64,000 bases of DNA from Bacteroidales bacterium (GCA_021738625.1 JAIPBS010000002.1:124001-188000), one strand, 5' to 3'. Positions 9,138 to 20,045 are shown, counted from the first letter of the stretch. The notes: generated by a model not told the origin, from the sequence alone. Made by a program: numbers and translations.

Positions 9138-11804
9138 ATGAGATTGAAGAGGAAAGATTATAAAGGCACATCAGCTAAGGTTTTATTTGTATTCACCTTT
9201 TTGCTGGCATCGATACTGTATGTTCTTCCCGGCCACGCTCAGGTGCAGCTTGGCGACGAACTGATCGAGCTCGACTATTCCAACCCCGGAGAATATGAAA
9301 TCGGTGGCATTACGGTGTCAGGAGTGAAATACCTCGACCAAAGTGTGCTGGTGATGCTATCCGGTTTGAGCATAGGCGATAAAATTCAGGTGCCGGGCGA
9401 TGATATTTCAGATGCAATTCGCAGCCTCTGGAAACAAGGCTTGTTTGAAAGCATTAAAATATCCGTGATCGGAAGACAGGAAAATGTGATCTTTTTAAAT
9501 ATTGATCTGCAAGAACGACCCAGGCTTTCAAAGTTTTCTTTTAAAGGGATCAGAAAAGCAGAAGCCGAGAGCATCAAGGATGACATCCGCCTGACTTCCG
9601 GTGATGTGGTTACCGACAACCTGATCATCAATACCCGAAACATCATTAAAAAACATTACAAAAACAAAGGCTTTCTGGATGCTGAAGTTAAGATCATACA
9701 GGTACCCGATACCAGCATGCCCAATGCTGTGCGGCTGGTGATTGATGTGGATAAAAACAAGAAGGTAAAAATATACCAGATCAATGTTTATGGCAATGAG
9801 CAAATCAGCGACGCCAAGATAAAAAGCGCGTTTAAAAATACAAAGGAGAAATCACTTTTCAGGCCCCTTTCTGATATTGAAACACTGGTATGGGATATGA
9901 GCCTTGCAGCTGTTCAGATACAATTTACCGATGTTTTCAAGATCATGGGTCAATATGCCTCAGATCATTTGCGCCTGCGAATTTTTAAGAGTTCAAAATA
10001 TATTGAGGATGATTTTGAAGAAGACAAAGCCACTTTGATCGATCGGTATAATAAACTTGGCTATAGAGACGCCCAGGTTGTGAAGGACTCCATATACAGA
10101 AATACAGATAATACGATCAACCTTGATGTTTATATAGATGAGGGTGATAAATATTACTTCAGGAACATCACCTGGGTGGGCAATACCAAATACACGGATG
10201 AACAATTGGGCAGAATTCTCAAAATAGAAAAGGGCGATATTTACAACAGGGAGTTGCTGCAAACCAATCTGAGTTTCAATCCAAATGGAACGGATGTGAG
10301 TTCGCTTTATCTGGATGACGGATACCTGTTTTTTACCGCAACGCCCGTGGAAGTGCAAGTGGAAAACGACAGCATCGATATTGAGATCAGGATAAGGGAG
10401 GGCAAGCAGGCCCGTATTAACCGGGTGACCGTGAGCGGCAACACCCGTACCAACGATCATGTGATCATGCGTGAGGTGAGAACAAGGCCTGGTCAGCTTT
10501 TCAGCAGGACCGACCTGATTAGGACACAGCGTGAGCTGGCCCAGTTGAGGTACTTCGATCCCGAATCCATCAATCCGGGCGTAAATCCCGACCCTGAATC
10601 CAGTACCGTTGATATCGAATACCAGGTGGAGGAAACCTCCTCCGATCAGATCGAACTTTCCGGTGGCTGGGGCTACGGCAGGGTGATCGGTACGCTGGGT
10701 CTTTCTTTTAATAACTTCTCTTTGAAAAATATTTTTAATAAGAAAGCCTGGAGGCCGGTTCCGGTGGGCGATGGTCAGAAACTTACCCTCAGGATGCAAA
10801 CATACGGGATAGGTTATTTTAGTTATAGCTTCTCCTTTACCGAACCCTGGCTGGGCGGAAGAAAACCCAATAATTTCAGTGTGTCTTACTACCATTCGCT
10901 ATTTTCGAACGGCAGGCCAAGGGGCGATACCAACCGTTCGGAGTTCAAGATCGACGGATTATCGTTCGGATTGGGAAAACGCCTCGAGTGGCCTGATGAC
11001 TTTTTTCTGCTTCAGCAAGGTATAAGCCTGCAGATGTACCGTCTTAAAAATTACGGCCAGATATTTTCATTCGGATCGGGAACGGGCACATTTAATAATT
11101 TTAACTACAAGGTCACTCTTGGAAGAAATTCATTAAGCCAGTACATTTATCCCAGGTACGGATCGGAAGTTTCTGTTTCCCTTGAGCTAACACCGCCTTA
11201 TTCATTGTTCAGCGATAAGGATTACAGCAAGATGTCGGAAACTGAAAAATACAAATGGATCGAATATCACAAATGGAAATTCAAAGCCAACTGGTATACC
11301 GAGATCGCACCCAAGTTGGTACTTAGCGCCAGAACACAGTTCGGCTTTTTGGGTTTATATAATCGGGAAATCGGCATTACGCCCTTTGAGCGTTTTTATC
11401 TGGGAGGTGACGGACTGAGTGGATACAACAACCTGGATGGCCGTGAGATTATCGGTATGCGGGGGTACGCAAATGAAAGCATTACACCAAATTATTACCT
11501 GAATCAGAATCTGGGTGGAACGATCTATGGAAAATATACGCTCGAATTGCGCTATCCTTTTTCACTCAATCCGAATGCGACTATTTATGCGACTACATTT
11601 CTGGAAGCCGGAAATGCCTGGATCGATTTCGATCAGTTCGATCCTTTTGATGTGCGACGAACAGCCGGCTTTGGCTTGCGCGTGTTCCTACCCATGTTTG
11701 GCTTGCTTGGCATCGACTATGGATACGGTTTTGATGAGATTCCAGGCCTGCCCGATGCAAATGGCGGACAATGGCACTTCTCTATAAATCAATCCATTGA
11801 ATAA
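9138..11804 (+). CDS. bamA: Outer membrane protein assembly factor BamA
   Basis: Multiple POTRA domains (ITVSGVKYLDQSVLVMLSGLSIGDKI; VTVSGNTRTNDHVIMREVRTRPGQLF), Omp85 barrel with EFYLGG-like FERFYLGGDGLSGY. Confidence 0.95.
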   Translation: MRLKRKDYKGTSAKVLFVFTFLLASILYVLPGHAQVQLGDELIELDYSNPGEYEIGGITVSGVKYLDQSVLVMLSGLSIGDKIQVPGDDISDAIRSLWKQGLFESIKISVIGRQENVIFLNIDLQERPRLSKFSFKGIRKAEAESIKDDIRLTSGDVVTDNLIINTRNIIKKHYKNKGFLDAEVKIIQVPDTSMPNAVRLVIDVDKNKKVKIYQINVYGNEQISDAKIKSAFKNTKEKSLFRPLSDIETLVWDMSLAAVQIQFTDVFKIMGQYASDHLRLRIFKSSKYIEDDFEEDKATLIDRYNKLGYRDAQVVKDSIYRNTDNTINLDVYIDEGDKYYFRNITWVGNTKYTDEQLGRILKIEKGDIYNRELLQTNLSFNPNGTDVSSLYLDDGYLFFTATPVEVQVENDSIDIEIRIREGKQARINRVTVSGNTRTNDHVIMREVRTRPGQLFSRTDLIRTQRELAQLRYFDPESINPGVNPDPESSTVDIEYQVEETSSDQIELSGGWGYGRVIGTLGLSFNNFSLKNIFNKKAWRPVPVGDGQKLTLRMQTYGIGYFSYSFSFTEPWLGGRKPNNFSVSYYHSLFSNGRPRGDTNRSEFKIDGLSFGLGKRLEWPDDFFLLQQGISLQMYRLKNYGQIFSFGSGTGTFNNFNYKVTLGRNSLSQYIYPRYGSEVSVSLELTPPYSLFSDKDYSKMSETEKYKWIEYHKWKFKANWYTEIAPKLVLSARTQFGFLGLYNREIGITPFERFYLGGDGLSGYNNLDGREIIGMRGYANESITPNYYLNQNLGGTIYGKYTLELRYPFSLNPNATIYATTFLEAGNAWIDFDQFDPFDVRRTAGFGLRVFLPMFGLLGIDYGYGFDEIPGLPDANGGQWHFSINQSIE

Positions 11805-11890
11805 TAGTGTATTGTAAGAGGGCGCATTTTGTGGCAGGTTTTTTGTTTAAAAAGCGAAATGAAATAAATATCCAATAGGAGGAACGAAAA

Positions 11891-12433
11891 ATGAAAAAAT
11901 TTGTATTGATAATGATCGCGCTGTTTTCGATGAGCGCATTCACTTATGCACAGAAGTATGCATACGTTGATACCGAGTATATTCTGAATAACATCCCCGA
12001 ATATAAGGATGCACAGACCATTCTGGACGACCTGTCTGTAAAATGGCAGAAAGAGATTGAGGACAAACTGGCCAAGATCGAGCGACTTTACAAGGAATAT
12101 CAGTCCGAGGCCGTGTTGCTGCCCGAAGATGTGAAAAGAAAACGTGAAGATGAGATTATCGCCAGGGAAAAGGAAGTGAAAGAGCTTCAAAAGAAATATT
12201 TCGGACAGGAAGGCATGTTGTTCCAAAAGCGTCAGGAACTTGTACAACCTATACAAGAGAAGGTTTTCAACGCCATTGAAAAGATCTCGGTAACCAAAAA
12301 CTATGATTTCGTTTTTGACAAAGCCGGCAGCCTTTCCATATTGTTTGCCGATCCAGGCCTCGACATCAGCGATGATGTGCTGGATGAGGTCGGAACGGTA
12401 ATGCAAACCGTTAAGCGCGGCGACAGGCAATAA
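11891..12433 (+). CDS. OmpH/Skp family periplasmic chaperone (copy 1)
   Basis: Signal peptide, QKYAYVDTEYILNNIPEYKDAQ, coiled-coil, directly after bamA. Confidence 0.9.
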   Translation: MKKFVLIMIALFSMSAFTYAQKYAYVDTEYILNNIPEYKDAQTILDDLSVKWQKEIEDKLAKIERLYKEYQSEAVLLPEDVKRKREDEIIAREKEVKELQKKYFGQEGMLFQKRQELVQPIQEKVFNAIEKISVTKNYDFVFDKAGSLSILFADPGLDISDDVLDEVGTVMQTVKRGDRQ

Positions 12434-12502
12434 ATCCTGTAACATCCGGCTGATTTAATATATTTTAACAAACAAGCATGGACGTTATTCTAATTTATTT
12501 AA

Positions 12503-12510
12503 TATCTTTG
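12503..12510 (+). promoter_or_regulatory. Putative -7 box TATCTTTG for the second ompH gene
   Basis: Matches Bacteroidota TAnnTTTG; 36 nt before the ATG at 12546. Confidence 0.45.
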
Positions 12511-12545
12511 ACGCGCATTATCTAACAAATATTAATCGCTTGAAT

Positions 12546-13058
12546 ATGAAAAAATTAATCAGTTTATTCGCAATCGGCCTTATTTTAATGGGGCTGTCTG
12601 CAGCAAATGCCCAAACCAATGCCAAGCTCGGTTATATCGATTCTCAGGAGCTAATCAGCATGATGCCCGGTAAGGATTCCGTGGATACCAAGCTGATGGC
12701 TTACCAAAAGGAACTGGAAAGCACCATCCAGCAAATGCTGACAGAGTATCAAAACAAAATTGCCGACTATCAGGCCAATGTGGCTACCATGTCGGAGATC
12801 ATTAAGAAAACAAAAGAAAAAGAGATTACCGATCTGGAAACAAGAATTCAGGATTTTCAGCAAAATGCCGACACGGATTTTCAAACCATGCAGCAACAGC
12901 TATACAAGCCTTTGCTCGACAAGGCCAAGAAAGCCATTGATGATGTGGCAGATGCAAACGGATATACCTATATTTTTGATGCCAGCCTGGGCGTTTTGCT
13001 CTATTTTGAAAAAGGAGATAACATCATGCCGCTTGTAAAGAAAGAACTCGGACTCTAA
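12546..13058 (+). CDS. OmpH/Skp family periplasmic chaperone (copy 2)
   Basis: Signal peptide, AKLGYIDSQELISMMPGKDSVDTKL..., coiled-coil. Confidence 0.9.
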   Translation: MKKLISLFAIGLILMGLSAANAQTNAKLGYIDSQELISMMPGKDSVDTKLMAYQKELESTIQQMLTEYQNKIADYQANVATMSEIIKKTKEKEITDLETRIQDFQQNADTDFQTMQQQLYKPLLDKAKKAIDDVADANGYTYIFDASLGVLLYFEKGDNIMPLVKKELGL

Positions 13059-13084
13059 AAAAATTCAGAAACACCAATTAGGAA

Positions 13085-13117
13085 AGCGCTGTTCCCCAAG
13101 GGATGGCGTTTTTTTAT
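13085..13117 (+). terminator. Rho-independent terminator after ompH
   Basis: Hairpin CGCTGTTCCC-caa-GGGATGGCG followed by a T-tract, between convergent genes. Confidence 0.75.
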
Positions 13118-13626
13118 TTGTACCAGCTTGCATACATATTGTAGCTATTGGCTATTCGTTCAATTTCACCTTCCATCAATGCCCGGTCAACTTTCTTGAT
13201 CTTTTTGGCAGGAACACCCGCCCATACCGTTCCCGACTCAACGCGCGTGCCTTTTGGGATAAGCGCACCGGCTGCAATAATGGAATTGCTTTCCACTACA
13301 ACATCGTCCATCAGTATGGATCCCATCCCGATCAGAACATTGTCGTGAATGGTACAACCATGTACAATGGCGTTGTGAGCGATAGAAACATTGTTTCCAA
13401 TGCTTACGGGCGCCACCTTGTAAGTGCAATGAACCATCACGCCATCCTGTATGTTCACATTATTGCCGATACGTATGCTATGCACATCTCCTCTTACAAC
13501 AGCGTTAAACCAGAGGCTGCAGTTGTCGCCCATCAATACATCACCGATCAGGGTGGCATTGTCAGCTAAAAAGCAGTTTTTCCCAATTTTGGGATATATT
13601 CCATGTATTTCTTTGATCAAAGCCAT
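13114..13626 (-). CDS. Gamma carbonic anhydrase family protein (hexapeptide-repeat)
   Basis: Left-handed beta-helix repeats: NATLIGDVLMGDNCSLWFNAVVRGDVHSIRIGNNVNIQDGVMVHCTYK...IAHNAIVHGCTI. Confidence 0.92.
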   Translation of the reverse strand: MALIKEIHGIYPKIGKNCFLADNATLIGDVLMGDNCSLWFNAVVRGDVHSIRIGNNVNIQDGVMVHCTYKVAPVSIGNNVSIAHNAIVHGCTIHDNVLIGMGSILMDDVVVESNSIIAAGALIPKGTRVESGTVWAGVPAKKIKKVDRALMEGEIERIANSYNMYASWYK

Positions 13627-13638
13627 AATGTATTCGGT

Positions 13639-15243
13639 TTAAAATTCATAGTCGTTCCCGGGGTACCCGTTCTTCCTTTCAACGGTCCGTGGATAGTCGA
13701 TGGAGTAATGCAGGCCGCGGCTTTCTTTTCGGTTCAGGGCCATTTTTATGATCAGGTATCCTACATTGATCAGGTTACGCAATTCACATATGCTTTGCGT
13801 TACCCTGGATTGTTTGTAAAGATCTTCGGTTTCCTTATAAATGATCTCCAACCTCTTAAGAGCTCTTTTCAAACGCAGGTTGCTTCTTACGATCCCCACG
13901 TAATTCGTCATGATGGATTGCACCTCTTTAAGCGACTGGGTGATAAGGATCATTTCTTCATTTAATACGGTACCTGAAGCATCCCAATCAGGAATCTCCT
14001 CGCAGTGTTTAACATCATGAACACGAGCAATTGAATCCATAGCGGACCGATGAGAAAAAACGGCCGATTCGAGCAGGGAGTTAGATGCCAGCCGGTTTGC
14101 GCCGTGCAAGCCGGTAGAGGCCACTTCTCCGCTGGCATATAGTTTATTGATGGAACTCCGCCCATATTCATCTACCTTAATGCCCCCGCACATATAATGG
14201 GCGGCAGGCACTACCGGGATCATTTCGTTGGTGATGTCGATCCCGATGCTGAGGCATTTTGCATAAATGGTAGGGAATTTTTTAATCAGGTCGTCTTTGC
14301 TTAGGTGTGTGCAATCCAGGTGAACAAAATCCTCGCCGCTGAGTTTCATCTCGGTGTCGATGGCACGTGCCACAATATCACGGGGAGCAAGAGAGGCCCT
14401 TTCATCATATTTTTCCATGAATTCCTCACCGGATGTGGTTTTTAAAACTGCGCCGAATCCTCTCAGGGCTTCCGTTATCAGGAAAGAAGGATTTTCTGTC
14501 GGATTGAATAAAGAGGTCGGGTGGAACTGAAAAAACTCCATGTTCTCAGCAGCGCCTTTTGCCCTGTAAACCATGGCAAGCCCGTCACCTGTGGCAATCT
14601 TCGGGTTGGTGGTAGTGGAATACACATTGCCGGCCCCGCCCGTGGCGATCAGTGTGATCTTCGACAGGATCGTATCGATCCCGTTTGTTTCGGGATTTAA
14701 TACATAAGCCCCATAACAATTGGTATCTTTTGTCTTTTTGTTGACTTCCCTGCCAAGATGATGCTGGGTGAGAATATCAATGGTGAAGTGGTTTTCAAGA
14801 ATGTCGATGTTGGGGTGGTTTTTGATTTTTTTGGTTAAGGTACATTCAATCTCGAAGCCCGTTTTATCTTTATAATGAAACACCCTGTTTTCAGAGTGGC
14901 CGCCTTCACGCGACAGATCGTATTTCCCTGATTTTTCCTTATCGAACTGGGCGCCCCATTCGATTAGCTCACGAACCCTTTCGGTTGATTCGGTGATGGT
15001 TAGTTTTACGATTTCTTTGTCATTCAAACCGTCGCCTGCTTTAAGAGTATCCCGTATGTGTTTTTCATAGGTGTCGGGTGTGTACATGACCGCGGCTATG
15101 CCGCCCTGGGCATATTTTGTTGCTGTTTCATCCAGTTTGTCTTTGGTAACGATCAGAACTTTACCATGATCCGCCACTTTGAGTGCATAAACCAATCCAG
15201 CAATGCCGGAACCAATTACAAGAAAATCTACCTTCTTTCTCAT
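13639..15243 (-). CDS. nadB: L-aspartate oxidase
   Basis: FAD motif VIGSGIAGLVYALKVA; QGGIAAV; REGGHSENRVFHYKDKTG; CGGIKVDEYGRSSINKLYASGEVASTGLHGANRLASNSLLE. Confidence 0.96.
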   Translation of the reverse strand: MRKKVDFLVIGSGIAGLVYALKVADHGKVLIVTKDKLDETATKYAQGGIAAVMYTPDTYEKHIRDTLKAGDGLNDKEIVKLTITESTERVRELIEWGAQFDKEKSGKYDLSREGGHSENRVFHYKDKTGFEIECTLTKKIKNHPNIDILENHFTIDILTQHHLGREVNKKTKDTNCYGAYVLNPETNGIDTILSKITLIATGGAGNVYSTTTNPKIATGDGLAMVYRAKGAAENMEFFQFHPTSLFNPTENPSFLITEALRGFGAVLKTTSGEEFMEKYDERASLAPRDIVARAIDTEMKLSGEDFVHLDCTHLSKDDLIKKFPTIYAKCLSIGIDITNEMIPVVPAAHYMCGGIKVDEYGRSSINKLYASGEVASTGLHGANRLASNSLLESAVFSHRSAMDSIARVHDVKHCEEIPDWDASGTVLNEEMILITQSLKEVQSIMTNYVGIVRSNLRLKRALKRLEIIYKETEDLYKQSRVTQSICELRNLINVGYLIIKMALNRKESRGLHYSIDYPRTVERKNGYPGNDYEF

Positions 15244-15263
15244 ACCTGCTGTGTTTAGTGCCT

Positions 15264-15271
15264 CAAAGTTA
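15264..15271 (-). promoter_or_regulatory. Putative -7 box TAACTTTG for nadB
   Basis: Minus-strand TAACTTTG 21 nt upstream of the nadB ATG. Confidence 0.5.
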
Positions 15272-15372
15272 GTGATTTATTCATTAATGGCATTTCTCTT
15301 CTGTTAAGGGTTGGAAGAGGGTTTGGTGGTTATTCGGTGTTACTCAACTGGCAGTAAATCAGATGCATTTTT

Positions 15373-15738
15373 CTAAAATGAAATGAAATATGGGCCTTCC
15401 GATTTTTCAGACTCTGTCGGAAAATCGATGCGGATACTGGGACAGTGGAGCAAGTCAGGGAATTCTGATTTGCACAATTGTTCTGCTTCTCCAATACTTT
15501 CAACTGGTATCCATTTGTAGTACGTGGAATCGTTTCCATCTATCCGGTCAACAATTTCGCAGAATTCATAAAGATAAAGCTGCCTGCATTCATTACATTG
15601 CATTAGTTTTCGTGTGAGATGCGGGCTGTCTTCAAAAACTTTCAACATGATCAGGCTGTTGTTCAGCATTTGCATTTTCAGATTACGGTCGCCCCACAGA
15701 TGACAATGCAGTGGCAAGGAGGTATTATTTTTTTGCAT
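15373..15738 (-). CDS. Hypothetical protein with CxxC and a C-terminal acidic region
   Basis: MQKNNTSLPLHCHLWGDRNLKMQMLNNSLIMLKVFEDSPHLTRKLMQCNECRQLYLYEFCEIVDR... compositionally protein-like, with a TAnnTTTG box immediately upstream. Confidence 0.65.
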   Translation of the reverse strand: MQKNNTSLPLHCHLWGDRNLKMQMLNNSLIMLKVFEDSPHLTRKLMQCNECRQLYLYEFCEIVDRIDGNDSTYYKWIPVESIGEAEQLCKSEFPDLLHCPSIRIDFPTESEKSEGPYFISF

Positions 15739-15744
15739 TGTGTT

Positions 15745-15752
15745 CAAAAGTA
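15745..15752 (-). promoter_or_regulatory. Putative -7 box TACTTTTG for the hypothetical gene
   Basis: Minus-strand TACTTTTG; overlaps the longer ORF start, arguing for the ATG at 15738. Confidence 0.4.
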
Positions 15753-15864
15753 CAAAATGTGGTCGTATAAATCAAGAAAAATTTTGTTTTCAGCCAAACA
15801 GGGCATCCGGGTCTTTTAAAATCAGTCTATTTTATATAACACATTCGCAGCGATTTGCGAATAA

Positions 15865-17154
15865 TTACAATCCCAACATATATTTGGCTGTATCTTCGCC
15901 CCCGGTGATCAGGCGCCCGGGATGTTCCAGCATTTCCTTCACCTTTACCAGGAAACTCACGGAATCTTTTCCATCGATGATTCTGTGATCATAAGAGAGG
16001 GCCACATACATGACCGGATGTATTTCAACCTTTCCTTTTAATGCAACGGGCCGTTCAACAATGTTGTGCATACCCAGTATGGCGCTTTGAGGCGGATTGA
16101 TGATGGGGGTGGACAGCATGGAACCGAACACCCCTCCATTTGTAATGGTAAAGGTGCCGCCTTCCATTTCTTCCAGCGAGAGCTTGTTGTTTCTTGCCTT
16201 GTCAGCCAGCTCCCTGATGTTTTGTTCAATTTCGTTGAAAGACATGGATTCGGCATTTCTTAGGATGGGAACCATCAGCCCTTTGGGAGCGCTCACAGCA
16301 ATCCCGATGTCGCAATAATTATGGTAAACGATCTCATTGCCGTCCTTCTGTGCATTCACCATTGGAAACTGCTGCAGGGCTTCTGCTATCGCTTTTGTAA
16401 AAAAGGACATAAACCCAAGGCCAATGCCGTATTTTTCCTTAAAAGCATCTTTATATTTTTTCCTGATCTCCATGATGGCGGTCATGTTCACCTCGTTGAA
16501 GGTTGTCAGCATGGCCGTCTGGTTTTTTACATTCACCAGTCGTTCGGAAAGTTTGATACGCAATGCGGACATCTTTTTCCGCTGACTATCCCTGCTTTTT
16601 TCCTTTTGGGACTTGACCGGGGCTGCCTGGCTGTCTTTATTTTCAAGGAAAAATGAAACATCCTTTTTGGAAATTCTGTAACGTTTGAAAAATTCAACCA
16701 GCTCTTCTTGTTTCAAATCCTCTTTTTCCATGAGTTTTTTAGCAAGCGGAGACATGTGAAGCTCATAAGAGGATGATTCTTCTTTTTTTTCATCTGCCTT
16801 TTTTGATTCGGGCTTCTTTTCCTTTTCCTTTTCAACAGAGGGTTTGGCTTCTTTTTTTTCCGTTTCTTCCGGTTTTTGTTCCTGGTCTTTTTTAGGGGCT
16901 TTCTTTTTCGTCCCTTTCTTATCTGTGTCTATTTTGGCAATGACGGAATCCACTTCCATATTATCACCCTCCTCTGCAAGCAATTCAATTTCGCCTTCTT
17001 CTGCAGCACTTATGCTAAGGGTAGCCTTGTCGGAATCGATTTCTGCGATTTCCTGATCTTTCTCAACGTGTTCTCCGTTTTCAACAAGCCAGTTGGCCAG
17101 TTGTACTTCTGTGATGGATTCTCCCGGGCTGGGAACTTTTACTTCAATTACCAT
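15865..17154 (-). CDS. sucB: 2-oxoglutarate dehydrogenase E2 (dihydrolipoyl succinyltransferase)
   Basis: Lipoyl domain [14 protein letters not shown]3-binding domain, catalytic [24 protein letters not shown]. Confidence 0.95.
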   Translation of the reverse strand: MVIEVKVPSPGESITEVQLANWLVENGEHVEKDQEIAEIDSDKATLSISAAEEGEIELLAEEGDNMEVDSVIAKIDTDKKGTKKKAPKKDQEQKPEETEKKEAKPSVEKEKEKKPESKKADEKKEESSSYELHMSPLAKKLMEKEDLKQEELVEFFKRYRISKKDVSFFLENKDSQAAPVKSQKEKSRDSQRKKMSALRIKLSERLVNVKNQTAMLTTFNEVNMTAIMEIRKKYKDAFKEKYGIGLGFMSFFTKAIAEALQQFPMVNAQKDGNEIVYHNYCDIGIAVSAPKGLMVPILRNAESMSFNEIEQNIRELADKARNNKLSLEEMEGGTFTITNGGVFGSMLSTPIINPPQSAILGMHNIVERPVALKGKVEIHPVMYVALSYDHRIIDGKDSVSFLVKVKEMLEHPGRLITGGEDTAKYMLGL

Positions 17155-17165
17155 TGTTTAAGCCT

Positions 17166-20012
17166 TTACTTTAATTGTTTTTCTGCTGATAACGCCGTGC
17201 TTTTGATCTCTCCCTCTTGGTTCTCAATTTCTTTTTCAAAAGATTTCCAACGGTTGCCGATGCAGATCATTTCACATTCTTTGCCAACCAGTGGACATTC
17301 GCAGCGTTCAAATGCTTTATCAATCAATTTGCGCTGTCTGATTTTGTGGAACTGGCTGGAGCCGGTTGCCGGGCTTCCGCTTGGCGGCCTGCCGATCACC
17401 TTCAAGTCGATTTCTTTAAGGTATGTGTGCATAAAGGTCCAGGCGCCCATGTTAACCGGTTCTTCCTGAACCCAGAGATGGGTAACCGCTTTTTTATATT
17501 TTCTCACGATTTTCAAGATTTGCTCGAAAGGTATGGGATAGAGTTGCTCCAGGCGCACGATTGCAATGGTATAATCCTTTCTCTTTTCCCGCTCTTCGAT
17601 CAATTCATAATAAATCTTGCCTGTGCAAAACACCACTTTGGTAACTTCTTCGGGCTTGGATTCCGTATCATCCAGCACTTCCCTGAATCCCCCTTTGGTG
17701 AATTCCTCAATTTTTGAAACGCAACGTGGATGACGCAGCAGGCTTTTGGGTGTGAGTACGATCAGGGGTTTTCTGAAATCCCTGTAAAGTTGCCTGCGCA
17801 AAACATGAAAGAAATTGGCAGGTGAGGTGGGGTTCACAACCTGCATATTGTTTTCGGCGCAGAGGATCAAAAATCTTTCCAGGCGGGCGCTCGAATGCTC
17901 CGGGCCCTGTCCTTCGTAACCGTGAGGAAGCAAAAGGACCAGGTCGTTCATTACATTCCATTTTTCTTCTGCACTGCTTAAGAACTGGTCAATGATGATC
18001 TGTCCGCCATTGTTGAAATCCCCGAATTGAGCTTCCCAGATGGTTAAGGCATCGGGTGACACCAAAGAATAGCCGTATTCAAATCCAAGCACTCCGTATT
18101 CATTCAGAGGTGAATTGAAGACCTCGAAACGAGCTTGTTTCTTACTGATGTTGTTCAGTGGAACATATTCTTTTTCCGCATCTTCCAACCTGAGTACGGC
18201 ATGTCGGTGCGAAAAAGTACCTCGTGCAGTATCCTGCCCTGATAGCCTGACAGGTATTTTTTCTTCAAGCAGGCTGCCGTATGCAAGCAATTCGCCCATG
18301 GCCCAGTCGAGTTTGCCGGGTTCCTTCAGCATCTTACGCCGTTGCTTTTGCATGTTTACGGTTTTTCTGAAAAACTTGTCTTCTTCGGGCAGGTCTGTGA
18401 TCTTTTTCGCGATCCTTAACAAAGTCTTTTTGTTAACCTTGGTATCGGGAGAATGCCCAAAATCCTCATCCCTTGCGCGATCAATATCTTCCCATGAATC
18501 CATAAAGGACTCGATGTGGGTCTTGCTGATCTCCCTGGCTTTGGTCAGGTTTTCTTCAAATACTTTATTGATCTCTTTTTCAAGTTCTTCAATTCTGTTT
18601 TCCGTCAGCAATTTTTTATCCAGAAGTTTTTCCCTGTAAATCTCCATCGGATTGGGATGTTGTGCTATGGTTTTGTAAAGCAAGGGCTGTGTAAAGCGTG
18701 GTTCATCTCCTTCGTTATGTCCGTATTTTCTGTAACATAAGAGGTCGATAAAAACATCTTTATTAAATTTTGCCCTGAATTGCAATGCAAGCTGGATGGT
18801 ATGGATCACGGCTTCAACATCATCGCCATTTACATGAAAGACAGGTGATTGGGTTACCTTGGCCACATCCGTACAATAGGTGCTGGTTCGGGCGTCGAGG
18901 TAGTTTGTGGTGAAACCGATCTGGTTGTTGATCACCAAATGCACGGTGCCTCCTGTTTTGTATCCTTCCAGTCCCGACATTTGAAGCACTTCATAAACCA
19001 CACCCTGCCCCGCTATGGAAGCATCCCCATGTATGAGGATGGGCGTGATCTTATTGAAATCCTTTTGGTATTCATGATCGAGCTTGGCCCTGACAATACC
19101 TTCCACCACGGGATCCACTGCCTCAAGGTGCGAAGGGTTTGGGCTGAGAGTGAGGTTTATTTTTTTTCCGTTGACGGTTTCTCTTTCGGAGTTATAGCCC
19201 AAATGGTATTTTACATCCCCAAGCAAATATTCATCATCATACTCCTTCCCTTCAAACTCGCTGAATATTTGATAATAAGGTTTTTTCAGGATGTTGGCGA
19301 GCACATTCAGCCGGCCCCGGTGCGCCATTCCGATCACGAACTCTTCATTTCCCAGCTCAGCACCTTTTTCAAGTATGGCATCCAGGGCGGGGATGAGGCT
19401 TTCGGCTCCTTCAAGTGAAAAACGTTTTTGTCCTGGAAATTTTTTATGGATGAACTTTTCGAACAATACGGCGCGGCTCAGGCTCCGGATGATGTATTCC
19501 CGGTCTTTATTGGTGAAGGGATAAGTATTGCGGCTGCTTTCCATTTTGGTTCTCAGCCACTTATTCTCTTCCGGTTTTCTGATGTAGAAAAATTCGGCGC
19601 CGACTGATTTACAGTAAGTCTCATGCAGGTGATCGATAATGTCCTGTAAACTTGCCTCTCCGATGCCGATTTCATTGCCGGCTTTAAATTTTTTCTGCAG
19701 ATCGGATTTCCCCAGGCCGTAATTTTCAATATTGAGTGAAGGCGAGTATTTGCGCCTGGTTCTCACGGGGTTGGTCTCGGTGAAAAGGTGGCCTCTCCTC
19801 CTGTAATCATTGATCAGATCAATGACCTTGAATTCACTGGGGTAGAGCAGTCCATTGTCTCTTTTGGGAGACCAGGAGGCGCGGGCAAATTCAAAACCTT
19901 TGAAAAAATCTTTCCAGCTTTCATCAACACTTTCGGGGTCTTTTTTATATTGCTCAAATAATTGCTCAATGGCGGCAGGATCGGATGTATTTATGAATGA
20001 AAATTTATCCAT
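17166..20012 (-). CDS. sucA: 2-oxoglutarate dehydrogenase E1
   Basis: FSLEGAESLIPALDAI; GMAHRGRLNVLANILKKP; GDASIAGQGVVYE; CYRKYGHNEGDEPRFTQPLLYK; C-terminal RPPSGSPATGS. Confidence 0.97.
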   Translation of the reverse strand: MDKFSFINTSDPAAIEQLFEQYKKDPESVDESWKDFFKGFEFARASWSPKRDNGLLYPSEFKVIDLINDYRRRGHLFTETNPVRTRRKYSPSLNIENYGLGKSDLQKKFKAGNEIGIGEASLQDIIDHLHETYCKSVGAEFFYIRKPEENKWLRTKMESSRNTYPFTNKDREYIIRSLSRAVLFEKFIHKKFPGQKRFSLEGAESLIPALDAILEKGAELGNEEFVIGMAHRGRLNVLANILKKPYYQIFSEFEGKEYDDEYLLGDVKYHLGYNSERETVNGKKINLTLSPNPSHLEAVDPVVEGIVRAKLDHEYQKDFNKITPILIHGDASIAGQGVVYEVLQMSGLEGYKTGGTVHLVINNQIGFTTNYLDARTSTYCTDVAKVTQSPVFHVNGDDVEAVIHTIQLALQFRAKFNKDVFIDLLCYRKYGHNEGDEPRFTQPLLYKTIAQHPNPMEIYREKLLDKKLLTENRIEELEKEINKVFEENLTKAREISKTHIESFMDSWEDIDRARDEDFGHSPDTKVNKKTLLRIAKKITDLPEEDKFFRKTVNMQKQRRKMLKEPGKLDWAMGELLAYGSLLEEKIPVRLSGQDTARGTFSHRHAVLRLEDAEKEYVPLNNISKKQARFEVFNSPLNEYGVLGFEYGYSLVSPDALTIWEAQFGDFNNGGQIIIDQFLSSAEEKWNVMNDLVLLLPHGYEGQGPEHSSARLERFLILCAENNMQVVNPTSPANFFHVLRRQLYRDFRKPLIVLTPKSLLRHPRCVSKIEEFTKGGFREVLDDTESKPEEVTKVVFCTGKIYYELIEEREKRKDYTIAIVRLEQLYPIPFEQILKIVRKYKKAVTHLWVQEEPVNMGAWTFMHTYLKEIDLKVIGRPPSGSPATGSSQFHKIRQRKLIDKAFERCECPLVGKECEMICIGNRWKSFEKEIENQEGEIKSTALSAEKQLK

Positions 20013-20037
20013 AGCTCGTTATAAAACTTTTCAAATG

Positions 20038-20045
20038 CAAAGTTA
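20038..20045 (-). promoter_or_regulatory. Putative -7 box TAACTTTG for sucAB
   Basis: Minus-strand TAACTTTG 26 nt upstream of the sucA ATG. Confidence 0.5.

Noticed and set aside
9993-10895. 300-aa minus-strand ORF antisense to bamA
   Set aside because: Lies entirely inside a convincing bamA reading frame; composition is that of an antisense shadow ORF and no domain is recognisable.
18849-19418. 189-aa plus-strand ORF antisense to sucA
   Set aside because: Shadow ORF opposite a well-supported sucA; no motifs or ribosome-binding context.
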